Source: Gautieria morchelliformis (lineage: Eukaryota; Basidiomycota; Agaricomycetes; Gomphales; Gomphaceae). From it: DNA of 64,000 nucleotides. The position numbers were made by a program, and so were the translations under genes. Every line of letters begins with the position of its first letter. The stretch's first letter is position 1. This document shows positions 52,915 through 64,000 of the stretch, one piece after another. The stretch is taken from contig WHVA01000159.1 of NCBI GenBank assembly GCA_015179125.1, positions 124,001 through 188,000 on the forward strand, read 5' to 3'. The notes beneath the pieces were generated by a model. It made no database searches and was not told where the DNA came from. It saw only the letters and a list, made by a program, of their open reading frames with translations.

Positions 52915-55900
52915 CTACTGACTATCTTCTTGACCTGCGAGTTGTCCCGAACCCACAATGGGGGCTTCCGCATTCCACACACGGATCGTCATGTCATGAG
53001 ACGCGGAGACGATGCGCTTGCCGTCCTGCGAGAACGCCACCGATGCCACGGCGCCGGTGTGGCCTTTGAATGGTGCTGAAATGACCTCCCCGGTGTCTGC
53101 ATTCCACACACGAATCGTCATGTCATCAGACCCGGAGACAATGCGCTTGCCATCCTGCGAAAACGCCACCGACCTGACGAAGTCGGTGTGGCCTTCGAAT
53201 GGTGCTGAAATGACCTCCCCGGTGTCAGCATTCCACACACGAATCGTGTTGTCATGAGACCCGGAGACGATGCGCTTGCCGTCGTGCGAGAATGCCACCG
53301 ACATGACCCAGTGGGTGTGGCCTTCAAATGGTGCTGAAATGACTTCCCTTGTGTCTGCATTCCACACACAGATCGTCTTGTCGTCAGACCCGGAGGCGAT
53401 GCGCTTGCCGTCCTGCGAGAACGCCACCGACGTGACCCAGCCGATGTGGCCTTCGAATGGCGCTGAAACGACCTCCCCGGTGTCTGCATTCCACACACGG
53501 ATCGTCCCGTCATAAGACCCGGAGACGATGCGCTTGCCATCGTACGAGAACGCCACCGATGCCACGGCGCCGGTGTGGCCTTCAAATGGAGGTGAAATGA
53601 CCTCCCCGGTGTCTGCATTCCACACACGGACCGTCATGTCATCAGACCCGGAGACAATGCGCTTGCCGTCCTGCGAGAATGCCACCGACCTGACCTGGTG
53701 GGTGTGGCCTTCGAATGGTGCTAAAATGACCTCCCCAGTGGCTGCATTCCACACACGTATCGTCTCGTCATAAGACCCGGAGACGATGCGCTTGCCGTCG
53801 TGCGAGAATGCCACCGACGAGACCATGTGGGCGTGGCCTTCGAATGGCGCTGAAATGACCTCCACGGTGTCAGCATTCCACACACAGATCGTCCCGTCAT
53901 GAGACCCGGAGGCGATGCGCTTGCCGTCCTGCGAGAATACCACCGACACGACACCGGCAGTGTGGCCTTCGAACGGTGCCGATATGACCTCACCGGTGTC
54001 TGCATTCCACACACGGATCGTGTTGTCATGAGACCCGGAGACGATGCGCTTGCCGTCGTGCGAGAATGCCACCGACATGACCCAGTGGGTGTGGCCTTCA
54101 AATGGTGCTGAAATGACCTCCCCGGTGTCTGCATTCCACACGCGGACCGTCATGTCATCAGACCCGGAGACGATGCGCTTGCCATCCTGCGAAAAGGCCA
54201 CAGACCTCACGAGGTTGGTGTGGCCTTTGAATGGTGCTGAAATGACCTCCCCGGTGTATGCACTCCACACACGGATCGTCTTGTCATGAGACCCGGTGAC
54301 AATGCGCTTGCCATCGCGCGAGAATGCCACCGACGAGACGGTGTGGGTGTGGCCTTCGAATGGTGCGGAAATGAGCTCCCCAGTGTCTGCATTCCACACA
54401 CGGATCGTCTTGTCATCAGACCCGGAAACGATGCGTTTGCCATCGTGCGAGAATACCACCGACCTGACACCGGCAGTGTGGCCTTCGAATGGTGCTGAAA
54501 TGAGCTCCCCAGTGTCTGCATTCCACACACGGATCGTCTTGTCATAAGACCCGGAGACAATGCGCTTGCCGTCCTGCGAGAATGCCACCGATCTGACCGA
54601 GTTGGTGTGGCCTTCGAATGGCACTGAAATGACCTCGCCGGTGTCCGAATTCCACACACGGATCGTGTTGTCTTCAGACCCAGAAACGATGCGCTTGCCG
54701 TCGTGCGAGAATGCCACCGACCAGACGACGCCGGCGTGACCTACGAGAACATTTTGAATAGCTGGCCACGTCGTCGCTTTCCCGGTCTCAATGCGGAGTA
54801 GTCGTGGGAATCGTGGGAGGTAAGTCTCGGATAGTATCGACCTTTCAGGTGCAAATGGGAGTGCCGACAAATATAGATGGGGAGCACTCTGAGAGATTAC
54901 GCTGCCAAACACAGCTACAAAATTGTGGGTATCCGTTACGAATGCTGTAGTGTCATTATCCTGAAGTTCATTAGACACACGCCGGAGATCATAACAACTT
55001 GGGTACTCACCTGACTCCAGTCCATTATTGATGAGAGAGCTGCCGGTGCGACGGTTACCTTCGTGAGCAAACTCAAAACTTCTAGCCAGTAGAGTAGCTT
55101 AGTCTCAAAAAACTCCTTGACTTTTGTACCTATATCAGGCATAAAGGTCGTGACGGAAACATGGTTCGCCCAGAAACGGCACGAGTAGGAAAGTTGTGAT
55201 GAAATGTACTTCTTGATCCGTGCTGGCAAGTCGACAACATCGTTGTTGCGCAGATGTGAAGTTTCAAGCTGACAAATGTTGAAACAGAGCTCCTCTGTCA
55301 TCACGCGCAAGCAGGAGAGCGCAAGGCCGTCATGGTGGGAAGTTGTATTGATGTAGTATGGTCCACTCCGGTCGCGATCTGTCAAGAAGTCACGAAAAGA
55401 CGTGTGCAGTAGACGAATTGGGTCAGATGGTTGGGTGACATCGCTCAACAGAGATCCCATTCGCCCAACTATCAGATCCACCGCATTTCCCGATCCGTAT
55501 TCATCGCACAAGTTCTGGAGGGCAGATATGGACAGGGGCTCCTTGGCTGCCAGTAGGCACCCCATGACCGATCGGAATCGAAGCACAATGCTATCATTAT
55601 TCCCCGGCCCAAATAACTGCGTGAGTATCTTAAGATACAGCCCATCCAACAGGCTGAGGTGCGTGTTCTGCGATGCCAAAAGGATATCAAGTTGCTCGAC
55701 AGGATCTAAATCCTTCAAGCCATCTCCTTTGACAAATAGAGAAGCTGTGGATGCCCATTGAAATAGGCCTTCAGATTTCTCGACTAATAATCTACACCAA
55801 GCTTTGTTGGGCCATTTCCGCTCAAGGGCCGGAATGTTACCCAGCTGCGTTTGCACAAAGAGGGAAATGTCGTCATCGGCAGGGTAGGGGTCAATCTCCT

Positions 55901-57940
55901 TTATGGACCTGGAGAGCACGTGCTTCTTCCCATGAAGAGCGTCATGGATGTCTTGTTCCGCGCGAGAAGTGACAAGAACACGCAAGTTAGGCGGCAGTTT
56001 TGCTGCTTCGTTGCCCAGCACAGACAAAAGACCCTGGCGACTTTCCAGGTCTCCGCTCTCATCTAATGCATCAATAACAATCACTGTCGGTCCAACGGTC
56101 GTTAAGCCCTGGGCGCCGTCCAAAATGAACTTCTCGAACTGCTGACGAGGTATGCGTGTAGTCCGAAGTGCTCTCTGGCCCCCGACCACTTTCAACAACG
56201 ACGCTTTGCGTTCTGGGTCCAGATCGGCCAGATCACGAGCAATGGTGCTAAAGATATTGTCGGGGCTCCGCTCTACCAGATGAGCGCGGTCAAAACAGTA
56301 CGACGAGCCGAGACGTTTGAGCTTATGAAATCGTTGAGCGACCTCGTGAGCAATGGCAGACTTGCCGGCACCCGCAACATCATTCAACAAAAATATCCGG
56401 GGGGTATCGTCGCTATCCTGGTTGACCCAGTCGCATATTTCCGCAATAACCTTCTCTCGAGTACCTGGAAGACATCCTTTATCAGGGTCGAAGCAAGCAC
56501 CTGCTGCGTAGGGCATGTCATTAAGCTGAATTTCCCCGGCTGAGTGCAAGGGTTATTAGCCTCGGGAACCGCCGCTATTCGGAAAACTCACACAGGTCGC
56601 CGACGGCATCCAGAACACGTAGTACAGTGATTTCGGTATAAATAGCGGCATGTTCCTGTAACGCCAACCGGAGTTTGTTGAACGTGTCCTGGAATTGTTT
56701 GACCTTGCTGTCAACATCCGACACTATATTTTTCGCGGTTCTTTTCCCTGAACAAAGATGAATAAGAGCTGGTGCCACTGACACAGTGGGAACCGACATA
56801 CAGAAATTCTTGTTTTTGGCATAGTCACGGATAAAATAACTGCATTCTACCGTCTGATTCGTTAAGGATATGATAATTGACTTTTGCGAATCAATTTTCT
56901 TCAACGGCTCCGCCAAGTGGACGAATGCATAGGTGTCTCCGATGGCCCTCGCCAGCTCATTGATGCTATCGTCCCGGTCCTTCTGAGCAATGATCGCCTG
57001 CATATAGTCAACCCCGGACGTCAGATATATCTATCAAGTTGGCATATGTCATAGATGTAACCTTGTGCGCCATAGACAGGATGGACCATGCCATTTTTGC
57101 GTAAGGATGGACCTAGAATCAAGAAAGCCATGTACATGAGATGTCCGGGGAGACGGCCGAATGTTGAGCTATACCTCTGATATTCCATCCACAATCTCGG
57201 TAAACCGCTTGATCTTGTCCAGGAGCGGATCCCAAGCCTCCGTTATTGCATTGATAGTATTGGTGGTCGAAGTGGCCCCGTCGACCACATCCCCTGCACC
57301 AATGATCAAGGACGGCGCGGGGTTCATATTATCGACATCGTTCACTTCGTGGACCGCCTCGTTCAACTGGCCCTCCAGCGCCTCGTCGGACGTTGAGACA
57401 GACGTAATAGTGAACTCTAGGAGAGTCTGTACTTGATGCATCTGCCCTGCCTTGTCGGATTTACTCAGGTTGCGGTGAACGGGTGCTGCGTTTGATGACT
57501 ATGGGTGCATTCAGTCGACAAGCGAAAAGGACTGACCTCCTGTTACTCCTTCAGCAAGAATCAGCTCAATCCTTTCCTTAACACCGCCAATGTAGTCGTC
57601 AGGTGAAAAGGTATGATGCCCATAGACTTGAATCTCTAATACGGAAGACACATGCACGTTGTTGCTGGCCATGTGTTTAAAAAATCTTGTGAACACAATA
57701 ATGGAATTGAACATACAAATAAAATGTCTCATTCCATGAGGCAGCATCGCCTGTCGCAGCTACCGCAGTCTTCTGGACATCCTTATCGACAAATAGTTTC
57801 ACGTAGTAGTTACCAGGACGCTTGCCAAACTGGCCGACATTGGGAAGATGGATGCACGTTAACTCTGTTGTCGATCGCCATGAGTCAGTATAGAATGGAC
57901 AACGCAAACGGAAGAGGCTTTCCTGCAACTTTGACCGCAC
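52915..57940 (-). CDS. C2-NACHT-WD40 NLR-like protein
   Basis: Seven exons chain without a stop: 57940-57717, 57664-57537, 57485-57175, 57112-57062, 56997-56592, 56539-55011 and 54960-52915. They total 4695 bases, 1564 residues. An N-terminal C2-like domain (ELTCIHLPNVGQFGKRPGNY, residues ~25-115) may bind membranes. A helical region contains VHPYAKMAWSILSMAHK (~222-238). The NACHT NTPase domain has Walker A (VAGAGKSAIA, ~428) and Walker B (VIVIDALDES, ~526). A C-terminal array of 14 WD40 repeats of 43 residues starts at ~957. The repeats are almost identical except at fixed positions. This is the layout of fungal STAND/NLR proteins that sense non-self, like the HET-d/HET-e group with high-identity WD repeats; the ligand is unknown. 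It is divergent from the P450 gene, 0.9 kb away. Confidence 0.92.
52935..54741 (-). repeat. Fourteen 129-base WD40-coding repeats
   Basis: Tandem in-frame units each encoding GHxxxVxSVxFSxDGKRI and xSGSxDxTIRVWN-type sequence. Variation is concentrated at two or three residues after GH, one after V, one after FS, and two around SGSxDx. Repeats 6 and 12 encode identical 43-residue units and share long identical DNA stretches 774 bases (six units) apart. Confidence 0.93.
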
Positions 57941-58849
57941 TTATTGTCGGAGCAATACTTCAGGGTTGAGAGTCAAGGATTGGCTTACTATAGAAGTGAT
58001 TGTGGACTTACAGTACTGTGCTCTTATCGTTTCCCTTACCGTTCTTCATCGTTCGCAGTGTTCGAGAGGCGGAAAAAGGGCGCGTGTGTTACCAACGGTC
58101 ACGTCGATCGGACGGTTACTCCCTGCGTGATGTAGTCACGTGGCACTCAGGAACTTTTTGTGTGACCTTACTTAACAGCTAACTGCTCTTATCGTCGTAG
58201 GTCTCCGGCTGTGTAGGTGGAAAAGATTGTATTACAGATCAACCTTGACATTCTTCTCTAGAACTGCAACCTTGTCCCTTCTTCAACCTCGCTTGCTATT
58301 TTTTGAGACATGCAAAGGGGTACAAGCCTCCCTGGGATGAAGCTCGGCCCTGCAGAGCTTGCCGGCCGCACCCTAAGCCTCCCGTCCTGGGCCTTGGAAT
58401 TCGATTGTGAAAATTGTTCGGAAGTCCTGAAGCGTTGCGTTTGGGATAAGGCGTCAAGCACATTGAATGCCGATGCGGTAGCTGTGTCCGTGCAACCAGG
58501 GAGATGTAAGGTATAGGAGCGATGCCAACTTCCAAGACAAAGAATCAGGTGACGACTACGATCGACGGCGCGGCCTCGCTGCGCGCCGTTGCGGAGCGGC
58601 GTGATGTAGCAACTCCGAGCCGTGTCTGATGTTAATCTTGTCACTTAATGGGTGTATTTGTATATGTGTTTGCGCTGCGCTTGTGCGGCCAATGGCCGAA
58701 TGGCCATCTCGGCCCATGATGGCACGGCACCCAGGAGGCGATCCAGGTCGCATGACGTGAATTCTTCGACCTTTCATCTCGACTAGGTATAGTGCAACGA
58801 GGCTTAGATATATGGCCTCGGTGGTCTTTTTGACTGACGAATAACCGTC
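57941..58849. other. Shared upstream region of NLR and P450 genes
   Basis: About 0.9 kb between two divergent start codons. No coding region supported; presumably holds both promoters. Confidence 0.5.
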
Positions 58850-61560
58850 ATGTCGTTTCCTCCTGGCCTGCTCTTTGTTGCCCAAGCAACACCTCAGTTG
58901 GCTTTTCCGCCGCTTCTCGTGTTCGTCGTGCACCACTATAGCTCCTACAGCCTTCCCAGCTATATTTGGCTCATTGCTTACCTTCTTGTAAACCCTGCAG
59001 TTCTTATTGCTTATGGCACTCTTCAGCATATCCGAGAAGAGAGAGAGATCAGAAAGCTTGGGGCACGTAGAGTACCTCTAGCGCCTTCGTCTGTTCCTGG
59101 AGGACTTGATAACCTCATGGCTGCGTTGAGGAGCTTCGGAAGCGGGTATCCTGGTACGTTGTCGTCCATTTCGATTGAAACTTATGCTCAGACGGATTTC
59201 ATTAAACAGCTGACGTATGGCGGGAATGGATGGATGCAGTCAACAGTCACGTCATAAATATTCGAATGCTCGGCCAGGACATGGTACGTACCTCGAATTG
59301 TTGTCGGAAGTTTGGTGCTGACTATACTTACTCCAGATTCTCACAACTGAGCCTGAACACATCAAGGTGACCTGCGGATATTATTTTGGTTTTTGTCTTT
59401 CCCTCAACACTTCTTTTCAGGCAATTCTTGCCACAGACTTTGACAATTTTGATAAGGGCGATGTCTTTCGATGGTACATGCATTCGGTGTTGGGCACAGG
59501 TGTGTTTAATTCGGATGGTGAGAGATGGAAGTGAGTGTATCCCAGGTCTAGATGAAAACTATATGTTGACCTATCCAAAAGGTTCCATAGATCTATGACT
59601 CGCCCGTTCTTTGGCCGAGAGCGCGTGACAGATTTCGAGTTGTTTAATCAGCACGCAGACATGGTTATCCAGAAGCTTGAAGAAAGGTTTGCGCAAGGAG
59701 AAGCAGTTGATTTTCAGGTGTGCACACTATCTTACATCTCCCAGCCGTAGGCACGTATTTAATATCAACTCCAGGACATCATGTCGAGGTTCGCACTCGC
59801 ACTGTATACTAGGCTATACTAGGCGGCTATGCTCACTCAATTCCATTTGACAGGTTCACCTTGGACTCCGCCACTGAGTTTTTATTCGGCTCTAGCGTTC
59901 ATAGTTTAGATGCACCATTGCCCTACGCGCATAATTCTCCCCGCCGCGAACTCGCCTCACGCACACCACACTCGAGCGATATGTTTTCAAAGGCTTTCGG
60001 CCAAGCGCAGACTCAGATTGCTACGCGGACTCGCCTCGCGGCCATGTGGCCCCTGATGGAGTTCTGGAAGGATAAAACCAAAGATTCCACAAAAATTATA
60101 TACAACTTCATTGATCCGATATTGAAGGAGTCTCTTGCTAAGAAGGCGGTAGCAGATGGAGCCGACAGCCAGGCCAAAACACTAGCGGATCATCTTGTGG
60201 ATCACACAACTGGTGAGCAGGGCAAGCCGCGCTGAAAGTTTTAATCGATGCTCAGCGTCCACTATTAAAAGACCTAGTGATTATAAGAGATGAGATCCTA
60301 AAGTCAGTGAATTGCGACCTCCTAATAGCGAAGAATAAACATTGCTCACCTCTTTATAGTATTATGATTGCTGGTCGTGATACTGTATACCCCCCATCAC
60401 TATACCCTGCCTTCATCATACTGATACGCTGGGATATAGACTATGGCTACGCTCACTTTTGCCGTCTATTGCCTGTCACAAAACAAGGACGTGCTGATAA
60501 AGTTACGGCAAGAGATTCTAACAATGGTGGGACCTACACGTACACCAGTCTTTGACGATGTCAAGGATTGTAAGTACTTGCGTGCTGTGATCAATGGTAA
60601 GTTTTCCAACAACTCCCGCGTAATTTTTGACTTTTCATGGCGTTCGCAGAGACGCTTCGTTTGTATCCCGCTGTGTATGTATCGATTCCACTTCGCATCG
60701 TGACGTGACCTCACAACTTTCTCCGGCATGCTTTTCTTAGACCAATCGATGCACGGTATGTGCTAGCAGCCCGTCTGAGTTCTCGAACAGTCTTTCACAC
60801 TCTTGGTTCTCAGTCAGTCCAAACGTGCGACCACCTGGCCTGCTTCCGACGGCGGGAAACCCTACTATCTCCCAGCTGGAACCGAGTGAGGATGCTTTCC
60901 GGCCCCTATGCTTCAATCCTGACATTTATATCGTGCTTAGTGTACCATACGCAGTCTGGTTAATGCACAGACGCACAGACCTTTGGGGACCAGACGGTGT
61001 GTTGTAGCCCTTCTTGCTCTGTCGCGTTTGTGTGACACCGGCCTGTTTAGCCTCGGAATTCGATCCAGACCGGTTTTTGGATGCCAGACTCCACAAAGTA
61101 CTCGTTTCATTTTGCACTGCGGCACATCTTCTGATACATGTACCCGCAACAAGTACCTCACCCCCAATCCGTTCATCTTTTTGCCGTTCAACGCTGGTGA
61201 GTTGCCATCCCTCAGATTTCATTCATTATCCCGGTGCTCACACCTTCTATAGGGCCTCGTATTTGTCTCGGCCAGCAGGTTATATATAACCCATTCTTTG
61301 GAATCATTCCCTCTCGCTAACTTATGATGATGACTTAGTTCGCATACAACGAGATCTCGGTCATGCTCATTCGTCTGTTGCAAGCCTTCGATACTATCAC
61401 GCTTGCACCTGAGGCTCAACCCGCCGAGTCTCATCCGCCCGCAAGTTGGAAGCAGACATCAGGCACCCAAGCAACGACCAAGATCTGGCCCAAAGTGCAT
61501 CTCACACTGTACTCGTACATGGGCCTTTGGCTCAGGATGGGTGAGGCCGATAGGACATAA
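58850..61560 (+). CDS. Cytochrome P450, CYP63-like
   Basis: Membrane-anchored monooxygenase. Eighteen exons can be joined with GT-AG introns to 1746 bases, 581 residues: 58850-59153, 59210-59283, 59337-59366, 59421-59530, 59582-59717, 59775-59788, 59854-60212, 60272-60302, 60360-60384, 60440-60596, 60650-60674, 60741-60755, 60814-60885, 60941-60996, 61051-61097, 61154-61196, 61253-61278, 61339-61560. Two are micro-exons of 14 and 15 bases. Motifs: hydrophobic N-terminal segments, [34 protein letters not shown]-helix AGRDTT, K-helix [31 protein letters not shown], and the haem loop [14 protein letters not shown] with the Cys ligand. The pattern fits CYP63, a family of Agaricomycete P450s that oxidise alkanes and aromatic compounds; subfamily not resolved. 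Confidence 0.9.
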
Positions 61561-62894
61561 GCATAAGGCAAGTACAGGCGCCCCAGCTGGGTTAAAATTT
61601 TTATTTTGTATACTATATATTTATTTGATGTGCATGATTAAATGCGATGGTGTTGGATGTCGTCGTGAGCAGTAAGCATCCAAGGCTTGCAGCTATACAT
61701 GTCATGTCAGTGACAGTGCACTGGCTCCCTAGTTCTGAGTTGTAAAACCTGGACACATGCATGGGGAGGGTTGCATGCCCACTGTACCTCATTATTGCAA
61801 TTGAATATTATGAATGGGCAACCTGTCCGAACGAGGTTAGCTAGCGTGTCCTTGCCCCGGTGCGCGGCGGAAAGGAAACTGAAGATACATTTTATATATA
61901 GATCGTAGCGGTGCTGCTAGTGATCAGGGTTAGGCGGCCTGGTGAGGGTGGCCCGTGAGGCACGCTCAAACCGATGTGATCAATCTGTATTCGGCTAGAT
62001 CCAAATCGCCCAGTAATATGGATCCGCCGGCGCTCCCGATCCTACTGATCGGCGTTCAAAGGCGCCGGTCACCTGGGCCTTCACTGTAACCGTCATTTCG
62101 ATTGGGGCATCGTTAGTCATCGGCACCTACCGGCTTTAATTCAGCCACCGAATGCATACTAGTTACTGTAAGTAATGGTCGGTTACAACAGCCCTGTGAA
62201 TTATGCGCGCTCAACGTTCAGAGGCTGGGCTCCGAGTCATTTCTCATGGTTTCCTTGCGCACGGGTCGCCAGAGCCCAGACGACAAGCTTCAAGTTCAAG
62301 TCGGGCGCGGGTCGAACAAGTAGGACCCCATTTGGTCACTGGCAGAACTGTCGCTAATGTCACTTTTGTTTTAGTTGAATACAGCAAATAGGTTGGAATT
62401 ATGTAAAGAGGGGTCGCCACCCACTTCCTGGACTTTTGGTTTAGAACATTCTGCCACAGCGGACTTACAAAATGCTTCCATTCATCGGCTAGCATTCAAC
62501 TCGATGTTCCGCAACATTTAGAACATGGAATCTAGGAATTAAAATGCCCACCCCTTCCTAGACATTTGGTTTAGAACATTTTCCCACAGGGAACTTATAA
62601 AACGCTTCCCTGTCTTCGGCTAGCACTCAGCTCGCAGATCTCAGCCTCAGAATTCTGGTTATATTTCGTGCCGACTCACCTGATCTTTCTGGGTCACCGC
62701 TCACCCTCAAGCTGACTTACGCGCGCGAGGTCATTGCGGCACGCACAGTCACATGGCCTCGGCACAATAACAGCGCTCCAATTTCGGGCCACCCGACCAG
62801 TCCTTAAAATGCAACGCAACGAGGGCTTCCATGAGGAAGCCCAAGGCCGCCCTCTTCCAACCTTTACCCCCACCCGACTCCTCAGTCATCAAAC
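61561..62894. other. Intergenic region between P450 and lactonase genes
   Basis: No gene supported over 1.3 kb. The segment 62400-62635 is a tandem duplication that lies in the probable promoter of the downstream gene. Confidence 0.5.
62412..62632 (+). promoter_or_regulatory. Duplicated promoter-like segment
   Basis: Two imperfect copies of about 90 bases (62412-62505 and 62546-62632) share CTTCCT, GACATTTGGTTTAGAACATT-like sequence, and CGGCTAGCA(T/C)TCA. The second contains CTTATAAAACGC, a reasonable TATA box; the first has CTTACAAAATGC at the same place. They precede the lactonase start codon by 260-480 bases. Confidence 0.5.
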
Positions 62895-64000
62895 ATGGCG
62901 CGGTACTTGTCTATTCTTGGTTTATCTGGAGCCCTTGTTGCGCTGTTGGTGTCGTCTCAAGCCGTGCATGCTTCAACAGCAGCCGCAAATGCCCTTGCGC
63001 CTCAAACAGTGGTATGTGCACCTATCATATTTGATTCATAAAGTTTCCTTGCAGTAAATGAACCGCTGTGTGGCCAGTTGATCAATGTCCCAGGGCTTGC
63101 CGTTCTTGGAGCTAATGGAAATTTTCGGGATGGCACTCCATTGAACCCCACAAACACTACTCCTCCGTTTTTCCAAGTCTGGGATTCCAGTTTCCTGGAT
63201 ATTCTGGGATCAAATCCCTCGGTGCACCTTATTTCAGAGCGTGATGATTTCGCCTTTGCACACGAGGTATGCCTACGTCGATCTCTGGCGTTTGGACCTT
63301 TCTTCTAAACCCCGTAATTTTAGGCTCCAATCTGGAACCCTGCAACAAACGAAGTGTTCTTTGTTAGCAATGATGGAGTATGTTATTCGCTCAGTTTACA
63401 TTAGGAGCAGAATTCAATTGACATTTCGGTCGCTAGGGCCCCTTAGGAATGAGCAATTTGACCCGCAACAATCAAGTCTTCAAGATCAGCCTGAAAGACG
63501 TCTACGGGACCGGACCACAGAATATTACATTTACCAAGGTAACCCATCTTGGACTGTAAGCTGAGACCCCTTGATCTATTATACTACCCACTTAGGTACA
63601 GATTACCCCGGAACTTCAGATGGTTAACGGTGGAACACCGTTAGGGGACAACCTGTTATTCATTAGTTCTGGGCGAGGGAGCTCCCCTCCCGGTATATCT
63701 CTCGTCAATCCTAATCCTCCTTATAACTCCACTACAATCCTGGACAATATACATGGTCGTCAGTTCAATTCCCTCAACGATGCGAAGACTCACCCGAAAA
63801 GCGGTGCCATATTTTTCACTGATGTCGAGTAAGCCTGCAGCTCTGGTTTGCGTCTCAACTGACCCATGGGAGGTAGTTATGGCTTCATCAACGGTTTTAG
63901 GCCGCCACCACTTGTACGTGTATTACGCATACAGAAGAGCTCTGGGAGAAACTTTTTTTTTTTTTGCAGCTTCCTAATCAAGTATACCGTTTTGATCCCA
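62895..64000 (+). CDS. Secreted SMP-30/gluconolactonase-like protein (3' truncated by window)
   Basis: Predicted secreted beta-propeller lactone hydrolase. The N-terminus MARYLSILGLSGALVALLVS with VHA is a signal peptide. Exons read about 62895-63011, 63055 or 63079-63266, 63324-63377, about 63437-63538, about 63597-63830, a short one near 63880-63912, and a last one from about 63969. Coding blocks: NVPGLAVLGANGNF, PFFQVWDSSFLDILG, APIWNPATNEVFFVSNDG, ITPELQMVNGGTPLGDNLLF, QFNSLNDAKTHPKSGAIFFT and LPNQVYRFDP. This order matches fungal gluconolactonase/lactonohydrolase proteins. The C-terminal half lies beyond the window. The border of exon 2 is uncertain: the nearest AG would put a stop codon in frame, while an AG at 63078 keeps it open. 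Confidence 0.82.

Noticed and set aside
53012..54547. Plus-strand open frames of 70-83 codons repeated along the WD array
   Set aside because: They are the antisense reading of the 129-base repeats and show no independent coding features.
60590..61260. Apparent frameshifts suggesting a P450 pseudogene
   Set aside because: Each frame change is explained by a 50-65 base GT-AG intron, and the full exon chain is a multiple of three with all motifs present.
62280..62330. GTCGAAC-containing sequence considered as a tRNA B-box
   Set aside because: No acceptor stem or anticodon arm could be folded around it.

Overview
The window reads as a transposon-rich stretch of a filamentous basidiomycete (Agaricomycete-type) genome. 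The reasons are: genes with many 50-65 bp GT-AG introns and micro-exons; a CYP63-like P450; a family of proteins resembling DUF7918 with coiled-coil tails; a C2-NACHT-WD40 NLR-like gene; and a mobile complement of Plavaka transposase, copia, chromodomain Ty3/gypsy and hAT elements. Everything below comes from reading the sequence; no database search was run, so family names rest on recognised motifs.

Layout. 0-9.2 kb: three copies of a DUF7918-like gene. Copy A is on the minus strand, broken and cut by the window edge; copies B and C are on the plus strand with intact exon chains. Copies A and B form an inverted pair around a NACHT relic and a secreted tannase/feruloyl-esterase gene that is one base out of frame near its C-terminus. 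9.27-13.64 kb: a copia element with both LTRs, dead by three stop codons. 13.7-20.75 kb: a Plavaka-type transposase with one in-frame stop, flanked by two multi-exon accessory genes of unknown function, one of which has an AT-hook-like motif. 21.4-25.6 kb: a second copia element on the minus strand, split by a solo LTR with perfect target duplications. 25.9-40.2 kb: LTR relics, a minisatellite, two orphan ORFs (Cys-rich and RGG-rich), a threonyl-tRNA synthetase fragment, a solo LTR, a deletion-derivative hAT element, a third copia fragment, and an inverted pair of ~1 kb LTRs. 40.2-51.66 kb: a nest in which one LTR is split by a block of chromodomain Ty3/gypsy elements, a very AT-rich insert that may be mitochondrial DNA, and a 1.57 kb insertion with a GATAG duplication. 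51.66-52.5 kb: an old gypsy integrase relic.

52.9-64 kb looks like normal gene space: a 1564-codon C2-NACHT-WD40 gene (minus strand) with 14 near-identical WD repeats, divergent from a 581-codon, 18-exon P450, followed by a secreted SMP-30/gluconolactonase-like gene that runs off the right edge.

The host genes suggest plant-polymer and xenobiotic metabolism (tannase, P450, lactonase) and non-self or stress sensing (NLR), but nothing ties them into one pathway. The most promising undescribed items are the Plavaka element with its two accessory genes, the rapidly evolving WD-repeat NLR, and the amplified DUF7918-like cassette with a conserved GC-AG intron.
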